Positions 8,819-17,283 of a stretch of DNA of 64,000 nucleotides are shown piece by piece. Below the pieces are notes generated by a model. That model saw only the letters and a list, made by a program, of their open reading frames with translations. It searched no databases and was not told where the DNA came from. The position numbers and the translations under genes are program-made. The DNA comes from Enhygromyxa salina (GTDB lineage: Bacteria; Myxococcota_A; Polyangia; Nannocystales; Nannocystaceae): the NCBI RefSeq assembly GCF_002994635.1, contig NZ_PVNL01000111.1, positions 90,131-154,130 on the forward strand, given 5' to 3'. Position 1 is the first letter of the stretch; each line of letters opens with the position of its first letter.

Positions 8819-9295
8819 TCAGCGCGCGCGTTCGTGCCGATACCCGGCGACGCTCGTGGTCGCCAGGACCAGGACCACGCCGATAGCCAGACCCAGTGGC
8901 TCGGTCGCGGGGTACCAGAGCAGGGCAGCAACCAGGACCAAGACCAGCGCCAGGCGGACGGGTCCGCCCGCGCTCCGGGGCCGCGTGGGCACGTCCTCGG
9001 GTTCGAGCGGGCCCTGACTCACATCGCGGGTCCGCTCGCTCTGCTCGACCCCGGCCACCGTCCGATCGATCGCCCCCCCGACCCCGCGGGCCAACAACAC
9101 CAAATTGATCGCGCCAAGCAAGGTCCCCAGCACGATCGAGATCGCCAGCCCCGAGCCCCCGAGCCGATCGCCAGCGAGCGCCACGCTGGCGGAGATCAGC
9201 GCGCCCACGATACAGGCGTTGCGTACGGCCTCGCGCACGAGCGCGCGACGGTCGACCGGTCCACGCGCGCGCTCCCCACTCGCGGGCTCACTCAC
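8819..9295 (-). CDS. AtpI-like ATP synthase subunit I family membrane protein
   Basis: 158 aa with four predicted hydrophobic segments (about 27-45, 52-72, 112-128, 133-150) split by a polar loop. Size, topology and position just upstream of atpB match the poorly conserved AtpI accessory subunit, which helps c-ring assembly or magnesium handling. The start ATGA overlaps the stop of the upstream AtpZ-like gene. Assignment rests mainly on context and topology. Confidence 0.65.
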   Translation of the reverse strand: MSEPASGERARGPVDRRALVREAVRNACIVGALISASVALAGDRLGGSGLAISIVLGTLLGAINLVLLARGVGGAIDRTVAGVEQSERTRDVSQGPLEPEDVPTRPRSAGGPVRLALVLVLVAALLWYPATEPLGLAIGVVLVLATTSVAGYRHERAR

Positions 9296-9663
9296 GGAGC
9301 GGCCCCGGGGCCTGCCTGGTCATCGCCGGGTGTCAGCGCTTGCTCGCGCTCGCGGTCGGCGATCTCGCGCTGATACTGCCGGGCGGTCCGCATCAGCGCC
9401 TTGACCGACGCGGCGATCCCCACCGAGAACCCGATCAGGGTGGTCCACGGTGCCCAGTGGGTATAGGTCACCTCGATCCAGCGAGCGACCAGCGTGCACC
9501 CGACCACCGCGACCGCGATCTCGATCCCGATCGACGCCGACGAGGTCATCTTGAACCACGGGGCCCGGCCGCCCGGGCGCCGCTTCGGATCGCCGTAGAC
9601 GTGCCGCTCGGCCAGCTTGGCGTAGCGGGCCGGATCGATCGGCCCCTGGGGTTCCTCGCTCAT
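9292..9663 (-). CDS. AtpZ/AtpI family protein
   Basis: About 123 aa from the ATG at 9663. The N-terminus is charged (ARYAKLAERHVYGDPKRR), followed by two membrane helices (about 45-63 and 72-90: IGIEIAVAVVGCTLVARW, WTTLIGFSVGIAASVKAL) and a charged tail. This is the pattern of AtpZ-type proteins encoded at the head of F0 operons. Its stop overlaps the next start by 4 nt, so translation is coupled. It is the first visible gene of the F0 operon. Confidence 0.7.
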   Translation of the reverse strand: MSEEPQGPIDPARYAKLAERHVYGDPKRRPGGRAPWFKMTSSASIGIEIAVAVVGCTLVARWIEVTYTHWAPWTTLIGFSVGIAASVKALMRTARQYQREIADREREQALTPGDDQAGPGAAP

Positions 9664-9741
9664 CCGCGCCCGGGAGCGTAGCAGCACGAGCCCCGAGGGC
9701 GAAGCCGAGCAGAGTCGGTGAGGAACAAGCCCCGCCCTGCT

Positions 9742-9840
9742 GGGGGCAAAAGAGAGCGAAGCGAGCACAGGTCGCGTCGGGTACGGCCGGGGGCAAAAGA
9801 GAGCGAAGCGAGCACGGGTCGCGTCGGGTACGGCTGGGGG
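9742..9840. repeat. Two tandem 47-bp direct repeats
   Basis: Units at 9742-9788 and 9789-9835 are nearly identical (starting GGGGGCAAAAGAGAGCGAAG), differ at about two positions, and are followed by a third GGGGG start. They fill the gap between the end of the six-gene operon and the AtpZ-like gene. On the minus strand each unit carries CTCTTTTGCCCC, so they may contribute to transcription ending. No coding function seen. Confidence 0.75.
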
Positions 9841-9843
9841 TAT

Positions 9844-10809
9844 TTATAGATCAACCTGCATCGTCTGGGCCGCGAAGCGCTGAAAGGACTGGCGCCAGGT
9901 GACGGTTGGCCAGTGCAGCTCGACCTCGCCGCGGCCCGGGTAGTAGGCCGCCGTGTACAGCGTGCCAGACCGACGGGCGTGGTCGCGTGAGTAGAGCGGT
10001 GGTGCCAAGAACCGATCGACCAGCGAGTCCAGGCGCTGGCTGGGGTCGTCGAGCACGCGCACGAGCTCGGCGTGGCGCTCGACGGTGCCCGTGATCTGGG
10101 CGTGGGCCGGCCACTCGACCGCACCTTGATGGTTGGTGGCCACCGCGTGGGGGACGACCTGGGCGTCGCGATCGGGGTTGAGGAACACCGTGGCCAGCGC
10201 CCCGGCCCGATCGATGACGCCGACCGTGTAGCACATATGGCAGGGCACCCGGGACAGCACGGCCACGGCCTCACTCGTCTGCGTGCAGGTCTCGAGCACG
10301 TAGCGAAGGATCAGCGGGATCCCAAACCCGTCACCCACGACCTGACGCCCGCCAAACGCCAGGCTCACCGCGACCCCGTGCTCGTTCATCCCGTCGAGCG
10401 CGCCCCACAGCGAGTCGATCGACGCGATCACGCCCGCGCCGGTCCACGCCGAGTGCAGCAGCAGGCCCTCGCAGCGATCGAGCTCGTAGTCGTAGTTGCG
10501 GACCAGGGCCGGCTCGTCGCGGCTCCACAGCAGCTGTGAGCAGCCGGCCATGAACGCGGGCGGCCGATACAGACTCAGCATTCGCGCCACGCGATCGCCC
10601 CCACCCGCGAGCTCGACGAGCTGATTCCAGACCGGCAACAGCTCGGGCATGTGCGCGCGCAGGGCCGACCCGCACGCGAGGTAGCTGGGCCGCGCGGCGT
10701 CGCCCTCGGCGAAGTACCAGCGCTCGTAGGCCGGGGCCACGCGCGCGCAGTGGTCCGCCCACGCGCTGCCCGGGCGGAGCTCCTCGAGAGCGGCGAAGCG
10801 CAGGTCCAT
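9844..10809 (-). CDS. C45-family Ntn hydrolase / acyltransferase (acyl-CoA:6-APA acyltransferase-like)
   Basis: 321 aa. The segment FMAGCSQLLWSRDEP places a candidate N-terminal-nucleophile cysteine at Cys90, followed by the family-typical LVRNYDYE. LWGALDGMNEHGVAVSLAFGG and ATNHQG further downstream also match the peptidase C45 / isopenicillin N acyltransferase-like fold. Such enzymes self-cleave before the Cys and then make or break amide bonds. It is the last gene of the six-gene operon, 24 nt after the ATP-grasp gene. An amide-forming or amide-cleaving role on the product of that enzyme is inferred, not shown. Confidence 0.82.
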   Translation of the reverse strand: MDLRFAALEELRPGSAWADHCARVAPAYERWYFAEGDAARPSYLACGSALRAHMPELLPVWNQLVELAGGGDRVARMLSLYRPPAFMAGCSQLLWSRDEPALVRNYDYELDRCEGLLLHSAWTGAGVIASIDSLWGALDGMNEHGVAVSLAFGGRQVVGDGFGIPLILRYVLETCTQTSEAVAVLSRVPCHMCYTVGVIDRAGALATVFLNPDRDAQVVPHAVATNHQGAVEWPAHAQITGTVERHAELVRVLDDPSQRLDSLVDRFLAPPLYSRDHARRSGTLYTAAYYPGRGEVELHWPTVTWRQSFQRFAAQTMQVDL

Positions 10810-10833
10810 CGCGCGAGTCTACATCATGGCGAT

Positions 10834-12294
10834 CTACAGGAACTTGAAGCCGGCGACCTCGGCGACGCGGGCGACGACCTCGTCTTCTTGGGCCTGCAGC
10901 GGTCGGCCCGAATATTGCGCGCGGATCCCCGCGATCCAGGACTTGGCCCGCGGCGTCAGCTGGAACTCGTCATCCATCAACCGACCCGGCGTGACCAGAA
11001 TCCCGAGATCGGCGCCCTCGTAGAAATAGTCGCCAACCCCGGTCATGCGCAGCCAGAAAGCGTTGCGCCCGTCGTGGGCGGTGCGGCGGTGGGTCTGATT
11101 GCGGACAAAGTCGACGCCGCCGTCATCGCGCAAGGTCCAGATCCCCGAGGTCGGCGCCTCGGTCACGCACTGGACCGAGTCCTCGGTGTGCTTGATGACG
11201 AGCTGACTCCAGTTGTCGATATTGTCGGGGTCCGACCACCGCTCGTTGAGCGCGGCGACGTCGAGCTCGAACTCGGCGCCCGAGAACTCGAGCAGGTGAA
11301 ACAAGAACAGCGGCGCGTCCGCGTGGGCGAACGAGGCCAGGTTGGTCATCGAGCTGGCCCCGGTCACGCGCGGGTTGACCTCGCCAAGATACACATCGTG
11401 GGTGTCGAGATCATACAGATAGTCGCACTCGAAGTAGCCCCGATAGCCGCGCTTGCGCAGGGCCTCGCCGAACCGAAAGGTCGACTTGCGGGCTTGCTCG
11501 CGGACCACGGCCGGGAACGCGTCGACAAACACCTCGTTGCCGCACCAGCCGCCGCGGTAGGGCGTGAGCTCGGGAAACCCGACGAGCTCGGTCATGAGCG
11601 GCCCCACAATTGTGCCATGCCGGGTCACGCAGGCCTCGAGCGCGGCCCCGCGGCAGCGGATCCGCTTCATGACCTTGACGACGTCCTCTTTGGCGATCTC
11701 CTCGGCGTGCTTGGCAAAATCAGCCTCGCTCTTGATGAAGAAGGTGGTGTGCCCCGAGTCGCCAAACGCCGTCTGAATTACGAGATCCAGGCCCAGATCC
11801 GCGCCGTTCGCCAGCGCGACCAGCCCGTCCCAGTCGGCGACCTTGCCGAGCGCGTTGGGGACCGAAGCGACCCCAGCCTCGTTGCCGATCTGCGTGGTCG
11901 CGATCTTGTTGTCGATCGCCTCGCGCAGCTGCGCCGAGGGAAAGCAGACCTCGAGGTCGAGCTCCTTGCACAGCGCCTCGGTCTCCTCGTCGAAGAACAG
12001 AAACACCGCGCGCCCTGGGCCCCGCGCGCGAATGAAGTCGACGATCGACTTGTGCTGCAACAGATAGTTGTTGATCTCCTCGATGCTCTGAAACACCCGA
12101 TCGGTCGTGTCCGACGGCGTGATCACGTTGGGGTGCTGACCATCGAAGCAATCGATATAATTGATGAACTTCCAGTTCTTGACCCACTCGTCGAGCCCCA
12201 ACAGGTTGAACGGCGTGGCGCTGACAAAGTAGGTGGGGACGTCGTCGCGGTAGAAGAATCGGCGGATGTCAGAGAGCGAATCGAGTGTCTTCAT
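10834..12294 (-). CDS. ATP-grasp enzyme (biotin carboxylase/carboxylate-amine ligase-like)
   Basis: 486 aa from the ATG at 12294 with GGAAAG upstream. The middle (about 150-340) has the ATP-grasp layout: a DLVIQTAFGDSGHTTFF nucleotide loop, KVMKRIRCRGAALEACV, and the metal-binding end YRGYFECDYLYD / VYLGEVNPRVTGAS. There is no biotin carrier or carboxyltransferase domain, so automatic 'biotin carboxylase' labels are probably misleading. An ATP-dependent ligase joining a carboxylate to an amine is more likely. It follows the decarboxylase by 14 nt, so the amine made there is the obvious co-substrate (inference). Confidence 0.8.
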   Translation of the reverse strand: MKTLDSLSDIRRFFYRDDVPTYFVSATPFNLLGLDEWVKNWKFINYIDCFDGQHPNVITPSDTTDRVFQSIEEINNYLLQHKSIVDFIRARGPGRAVFLFFDEETEALCKELDLEVCFPSAQLREAIDNKIATTQIGNEAGVASVPNALGKVADWDGLVALANGADLGLDLVIQTAFGDSGHTTFFIKSEADFAKHAEEIAKEDVVKVMKRIRCRGAALEACVTRHGTIVGPLMTELVGFPELTPYRGGWCGNEVFVDAFPAVVREQARKSTFRFGEALRKRGYRGYFECDYLYDLDTHDVYLGEVNPRVTGASSMTNLASFAHADAPLFLFHLLEFSGAEFELDVAALNERWSDPDNIDNWSQLVIKHTEDSVQCVTEAPTSGIWTLRDDGGVDFVRNQTHRRTAHDGRNAFWLRMTGVGDYFYEGADLGILVTPGRLMDDEFQLTPRAKSWIAGIRAQYSGRPLQAQEDEVVARVAEVAGFKFL

Positions 12295-12308
12295 TTGTTG
12301 CTTTCCGT

Positions 12309-15044
12309 CTAGTTGAGGCCGAGCTGAGCCTGGGTGAAGACCCGCAGGCCAAAGTCGGGGTTGTAGCCGTGGATCTCCTTGACATCGAGGGCGGCGAGAT
12401 AATCGAGGATCTCGGCGCTCACGATCTGCCCGGGCACGAGCACCGGAAATCCGGGCGGGTAGGGCGTCACGAACCCGGCCGAGACGATCGCCTTGCCCGC
12501 GCTCATGGCGGCCTGGATCTGCCCGTCGAGCCGCAAGAAGTCGCACGAGGACTCGCTGCGGCCCAGGAAGAACGCGCGCCGCAGGTCACCCTCGATCGTG
12601 CCGGAGTCGTCGGAGAAGCTCGCGTGAAACCGGCTGAAGTTCGGCATGGGCGGCTGCTGCTTGGTCAGCGCGTCGACCCGGGCCTCGCCAATGCGCCGCT
12701 CGAGCGCGCTCTCGACCGCGCGGTGCTCCGACAGGTCGCGGGCGATCCGACTGAGCACCTCCAGCAAGTACGCGATCCCGCCCCGGCTGGTCCCAATGTT
12801 GATCATGAACAGCACGGTATTGCGCGATGTCTTGTTGATCTGGATGTCGTAACGATCCATCAAGTGGCTGCGCAAGGTGTCGCCGTCCATCCCGGTGTGC
12901 CCGATCTGGATCGTGACGCGGGTGGGGTCGACCACAAACTCGTCATGCTCGAACGCCGGACCCATCTTCTGGTAGCCGGACCCCGGCCGGTAGAACTCCT
13001 CGAGCCCCGACGCGCGGTGTTCCGCGGGGATCAGATCACGCGGCTTGAGCACCTGAAAATACGCCGCGAGCTCGGGGCTGTCTTGCACGCGCTCGCGCAG
13101 GGCCATGGCCAGCGCCACGCTCTGGGTCACCAGTTCGTAGCCCTCGAGCTCGACCTGCCGCCGGCCGACGTCGAGCGACGCGATGATCTGGTAATTCGGC
13201 GACGTCGACGTGTGGGTCATGTACGCGTCCTCGAACGCCTCCGCGACCCGGCGGCCATAGTCCAGGTCGTACACGTGGATCATGGACCCCTGGCGCAGCG
13301 ACGTGAGCGTCTTGTGGGTCGACTGGGTCGCGTAGCAGCGGACGGTTGACGCGTCCGGATCCGCCATCAGCGGCTGCTCGAGCATGAACTTGGGATCGTC
13401 GAGATCCGCGCTGGCCCGCCACGTGGCGTAGCGGGACCGGTACTCCTCGCTCTCGAGCTCGTAGCGCAGCCGCCGGGCCGAGGCCATCGCCGAGCGCCGT
13501 CGGTAGTCCGGGGCAAACCGCGCGAACCCGTACCAGGCCTCATCCCACACAAACACCATGTCCGGCTTGATCGCCAAGACCTCGGACATGACCCGATAGG
13601 GATTGTAGATGATGCCGTCGAAGGTGCAGTTGGTCAGCAGCAACATGCGCACGCGGTCGAGCTTGCCCGCGCGGTCGAGCTCGAGCAGGTTGCGCTTGAT
13701 CTCGTGGAGCGTGACCGCGCCATACATGGTGTATTCGCGCAGGGAGTAGGGATCCATGTACACCGGCTGCGCGCCCGCGAGGACCAGCGCGTAGTGGTGC
13801 GATTTATGGCAATCCCGCGAGACCAGCGCGATGTCGCCGGGCGACAGCAGCGCCTGCACGACGATCTTGTTGGCGGTCGAGGTCCCGTTGGTCACGAAGT
13901 ACGAGCGGTGCGACCCAAACGCGCGGGCGACCTTCTCTTGCGCGCTCTTGATCGGCCCGTGCGGCTGCAGCAGCGAGTCGAGGCCCCCGGTCGTCGCGGA
14001 GGTCTCGGCCAGGAAGATGTTCTCACCGTAGAACTCGCCGAGATCGCGGATCCAGTGCGACTTGAAGATCGACTTGCCGCGCGAGATCGGCATGGCATGA
14101 AAGACCCCGGTGGGGCGGTGGCTGTACTCGCGCAGCGCGTTGAAGAACGGGGTCTCGTAGCGCTCGTGAATGCCCCGAAGAATCGTCAGGTGGAGCTCGA
14201 GGTAGTCTTCTTGGTCGTAGAACACCCGGCTGAACGAGCGCCCGGTGTGGCCCGCGACGTTGCGCAGGGGATCATCGGTCACCAGGTACAGGTTGAGCTC
14301 GGGCCGCAGGGCTTTGAGGGCCTCGCCCAGGCCCCAGGCCGGGTGCTCGAGGTTGCGCTCGATCGCCGCGGACACGTCACCGTGGGCCAGGTAATTGCGC
14401 AACATCGGCTCGGTCGTCTGCGACTCGGTTGGAAAGCTATAGCGAATGACGACGCTCTGAATGTTGAAGTTGAACTGCGCAGCAATGACCGCATCTTCGA
14501 GGTTGGTGACCACGACCACGTCGTAGGTGTACGCGTCCTGCTCGCGGCGCATCCCGAGCAGGCGCTTGCGCGTGTCCTGACTGGTGTCGGTGCCCGTGTC
14601 GTCGACGACCAGGACCTCGAAGTAGGGCCGGCCCCCGTTCGCGCCAGCGTGGTCTGTTGGGTCGCTCCCCGCGGTCTCAGGCCCCTCGCTGTCGTCATGC
14701 ATGACATCGCGGGCGTCGCGGCTGCGGTATTGATCGCTGACCAGCATCCGCACCAGGCGCTCGGTCTGCCGAGCCAGGGCCCCGTGGTGCCCGCGACGCT
14801 GGGCGCTCTCGAGCTGGCGACACGCGCGACAGCCCGGGAACGCGAAGTACTGCTCGATCTCGGTGAGCGTCTCGAGCTTGTGCTTGATCGAGAGACTGAG
14901 CCCCGTGCTGTCGGCCTTGGTCCGGCCGTTTCGCTCGAGCCGACTGGTGAGCCGCCTGAGCTCGTTCCACACGTCAACGCGGAACTGAGACGCGTCGTAG
15001 TAGGGTCGGAAACCTTGTTGCGCTTGTGACTTCTGATCATTCAC
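12309..15044 (-). CDS. Orn/Lys/Arg decarboxylase family PLP enzyme, long N-terminus
   Basis: 911 aa, longer than most group III decarboxylases (about 710-755). The layout is an extra N-terminal part (1-135) with a CRAC motif (Cys72, Cys75), a flavodoxin-like wing domain (about 139-290, FEVLVVDDTG), then the PLP fold. Key residues: His413 in DCHKSHH stacking over PLP, Asp501 in FVWDEAWYG, and the Schiff-base lysine Lys578 in STHKTLTSLRQGS. It removes CO2 from ornithine, lysine or arginine to give a polyamine-type amine; which one cannot be decided. The start overlaps the nitrilase stop by 4 nt (ATGA). Confidence 0.92.
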   Translation of the reverse strand: MNDQKSQAQQGFRPYYDASQFRVDVWNELRRLTSRLERNGRTKADSTGLSLSIKHKLETLTEIEQYFAFPGCRACRQLESAQRRGHHGALARQTERLVRMLVSDQYRSRDARDVMHDDSEGPETAGSDPTDHAGANGGRPYFEVLVVDDTGTDTSQDTRKRLLGMRREQDAYTYDVVVVTNLEDAVIAAQFNFNIQSVVIRYSFPTESQTTEPMLRNYLAHGDVSAAIERNLEHPAWGLGEALKALRPELNLYLVTDDPLRNVAGHTGRSFSRVFYDQEDYLELHLTILRGIHERYETPFFNALREYSHRPTGVFHAMPISRGKSIFKSHWIRDLGEFYGENIFLAETSATTGGLDSLLQPHGPIKSAQEKVARAFGSHRSYFVTNGTSTANKIVVQALLSPGDIALVSRDCHKSHHYALVLAGAQPVYMDPYSLREYTMYGAVTLHEIKRNLLELDRAGKLDRVRMLLLTNCTFDGIIYNPYRVMSEVLAIKPDMVFVWDEAWYGFARFAPDYRRRSAMASARRLRYELESEEYRSRYATWRASADLDDPKFMLEQPLMADPDASTVRCYATQSTHKTLTSLRQGSMIHVYDLDYGRRVAEAFEDAYMTHTSTSPNYQIIASLDVGRRQVELEGYELVTQSVALAMALRERVQDSPELAAYFQVLKPRDLIPAEHRASGLEEFYRPGSGYQKMGPAFEHDEFVVDPTRVTIQIGHTGMDGDTLRSHLMDRYDIQINKTSRNTVLFMINIGTSRGGIAYLLEVLSRIARDLSEHRAVESALERRIGEARVDALTKQQPPMPNFSRFHASFSDDSGTIEGDLRRAFFLGRSESSCDFLRLDGQIQAAMSAGKAIVSAGFVTPYPPGFPVLVPGQIVSAEILDYLAALDVKEIHGYNPDFGLRVFTQAQLGLN

Positions 15045-15943
15045 TGGGAATTACGCGTCCTCACTACGGGGCCGGGGTAGGGCAGTGGCTCGTTACGAAC
15101 CGGTTTCTGGAGGGGCCCGAGGCCAGCAAAGTAGCCCTGCTCGCGCCAGGTGTCTTCGTATACGGGGAACCGCACCGTGCGATCGCGGAAGCTCTTGAGC
15201 GGCTGGCCGAGGCCCTTGAGCCCGAGCTCGCGGGTTCGAGCGACGCGCGAGACGTCGATCTCGATCGGGAACAGGACCTCCCCGGCGCCGCAGCGATGCA
15301 GCGGATCACCGTTTGGCCCGATCACGATCGACTGGCCAATGCCCCCGTCGCCGAGGCCGTTGACGTCGAAGAAGAAGCACTGCTGCTGGGCCGCCGTGGC
15401 CCGGGCGATCGCGAGCTCGACGTCACGATCGATGCTCGAGGTCAAGGTTGGGTGCAGGATGACCTCGGCGCCCATCGCTGCGAGCGTGCGTGAGGTCTCG
15501 GGGATCCACATGTCGTAGCAGATCGACACGCCAAATCGCCCGACGTTGGGGACGTCGAACACCAGGAACTCATTGCCACCGGTGACACCTTGCTCGTAGG
15601 GGTAGAACGGGAACATCTTGCGATAGCGACCCACGACGTTGCCGGCCGGATCGATCACGCTCGCGGTATTGTAGATCGTGTCACCTTCGCGCTCGAACAT
15701 GCTGCCCGGTATCAGCCAGATCTGGTGGCGAGCGGCGAGCTCCTGAAACCGCGCTTCGGTGTCACAGGGGAAGGTCTTGGCGTTGGCGATCAGCGGCCCG
15801 AACGGCGCCAGCTCGCTGAACACGACCATCTGCACCCACGGGTAGATCTGCATGAGCACGCTCAAGCGCGTGATCATGCGGTCGACGTTGGAGTGAATGG
15901 CCGAGAGCGACATTTGGACTCCGGCGATGGCGAATGGCGTCAT
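15041..15943 (-). CDS. Nitrilase-superfamily carbon-nitrogen hydrolase
   Basis: 300 aa with the full Glu-Lys-Cys triad: Glu44 (VFSELAPFG), Lys109 (GRYRKMFPF) and Cys142 (VSICYDMWIPET). It hydrolyses an amide, nitrile or carbamoyl group. N-carbamoylputrescine amidase is in the same superfamily and would suit a polyamine operon, but the sequence around the triad is not the typical AguB form, so the substrate is open. Both ends overlap neighbouring genes by 4 nt, which points to strict co-translation. Confidence 0.9.
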   Translation of the reverse strand: MTPFAIAGVQMSLSAIHSNVDRMITRLSVLMQIYPWVQMVVFSELAPFGPLIANAKTFPCDTEARFQELAARHQIWLIPGSMFEREGDTIYNTASVIDPAGNVVGRYRKMFPFYPYEQGVTGGNEFLVFDVPNVGRFGVSICYDMWIPETSRTLAAMGAEVILHPTLTSSIDRDVELAIARATAAQQQCFFFDVNGLGDGGIGQSIVIGPNGDPLHRCGAGEVLFPIEIDVSRVARTRELGLKGLGQPLKSFRDRTVRFPVYEDTWREQGYFAGLGPLQKPVRNEPLPYPGPVVRTRNSQ

Positions 15944-17277
15944 GAAGTTGCGTGTTCCTTTGCGGCCGCGATGATCGCCGTCTCGATGACGGTCAAGCCA
16001 CGATCGAGATCGGCGTCAGAGATGACCAGCGGTGAGAGTGTTCGAATGATGTTGCCGAACGCGCCAGCGGTGAGCACCAGCACACCCTCGGCGCGGCAGC
16101 GGGCGACCGCGGCCGCGGTCACTTGGGGTGCGGGGCGCTTGGGATCACCCCCGTGGCACAGCTCGATCGCCATCATGGCGCCGAGGCCCCGGACCTCGCC
16201 AACGACATTGCACTGGTCGCGCAGGCCCTCGAAGCGGGCGCGGACCTGATCACCGATGACCCGGGCCCGGGCGCTGAGCTGCTCGCGCTCCATCACCCTC
16301 AACGTTGCGAGCGCGGCCGCGCACGCGACCGGGTTGCCGCCGTAGGTGCCACCGATCGTGCCAGGCAGCGCCGCGTCCATGACCGCGGCGCGGCCGAGCA
16401 CCGCCGCGATCGGCAGCCCGCTGCCCAGCGACTTGGCCCACGTCGATAGATCCGGCGTGACCCCAGCGTGCTGAAACGCCGCCCAGTAGCCCGACCGACA
16501 AAACCCGCTCTGGACCTCGTCGAAGATCAACATGATGCCGTGGCGATCACAGATCTCACGCAGGCCCTGCAGGTAGGCCGGGGGCGCGACCACGAACCCA
16601 GCTTCGCCCTGAACGGGCTCGATGATGATCGCGGCGATCTGATCGGCGGCGATCGGGCCCCGGACGAACCGCTCTTCGAATTGAGCCAGGTGTTGATTCA
16701 CGAGCTCGGCCTCCGAGCCGCGGTGGCCCTCGTGGAAGGCGCTGGGGAACGGGACCCGATAGACCTCCGGCGCGAACGGGCCGCAGCCGAGCTTGTAGGC
16801 GCTCTTTCCAGTCAGCGTCATCGCCAGCAGCGTGCGGCCATGGAACCCGCCGTCGAAGCACACGATCGCGGCCCGGCCGGTTGCTTGGCGGGCGATCTTG
16901 ATCGCGTTCTCGACCGCTTCGGCGCCGCTGTTGACGAGCATGGCCTTGGTCGCGCCGGACCCCCCGGACTCCTTGCCATGCGGGATCAGCCGGACCAGCG
17001 CCTCGCACAGCGCCACGTAGGGCTCATAGGTGGCCACATGGATCGAGGCGTGAAGCAGCCGCGCCGCCTGCTCCTGGATCGCCGCGACGACCTCGGGGTT
17101 GCAGTGGCCGACGTTCATGACCCCGATCCCTCCGGCGAAGTCGATGTGCTCGTTGCCGTCGGCGTCGACGATGCGCGCGCCGCTGGCCGAGACCGCCGTT
17201 GTCTCGCCCGCGAACATCCCGACCCCCTGGGCCACGACCGCACGCCGACGTTGAATCAAGTCAGTAGAGTTGTTCAT
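15940..17277 (-). CDS. Class III aminotransferase (4-aminobutyrate/acetylornithine type)
   Basis: 445 aa PLP enzyme. Features are NSGAEAVENAIKIAR for phosphate binding, GFHGRT, IIEPVQGEAGF, Asp253 in IFDEVQSGF, and the Schiff-base Lys282 in STWAKSLGSG. Size and motifs fit GABA, putrescine or acetylornithine aminotransferases acting on a terminal amine. Next to a semialdehyde-type dehydrogenase (6 nt gap), a sequence of amine to aldehyde to acid is likely. The 3' end overlaps the nitrilase start. Confidence 0.93.
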   Translation of the reverse strand: MNNSTDLIQRRRAVVAQGVGMFAGETTAVSASGARIVDADGNEHIDFAGGIGVMNVGHCNPEVVAAIQEQAARLLHASIHVATYEPYVALCEALVRLIPHGKESGGSGATKAMLVNSGAEAVENAIKIARQATGRAAIVCFDGGFHGRTLLAMTLTGKSAYKLGCGPFAPEVYRVPFPSAFHEGHRGSEAELVNQHLAQFEERFVRGPIAADQIAAIIIEPVQGEAGFVVAPPAYLQGLREICDRHGIMLIFDEVQSGFCRSGYWAAFQHAGVTPDLSTWAKSLGSGLPIAAVLGRAAVMDAALPGTIGGTYGGNPVACAAALATLRVMEREQLSARARVIGDQVRARFEGLRDQCNVVGEVRGLGAMMAIELCHGGDPKRPAPQVTAAAVARCRAEGVLVLTAGAFGNIIRTLSPLVISDADLDRGLTVIETAIIAAAKEHATS

Positions 17278-17283
17278 TCGCTC

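Noticed and set aside
9742..9840. Possible two-unit CRISPR remnant
   Set aside because: The whole 47-bp unit is repeated without spacer and no cas genes are near.
10834..12294. Reading the ATP-grasp gene as biotin carboxylase of acetyl-CoA carboxylase
   Set aside because: No biotin carrier or carboxyltransferase gene is nearby and the context is amine metabolism.
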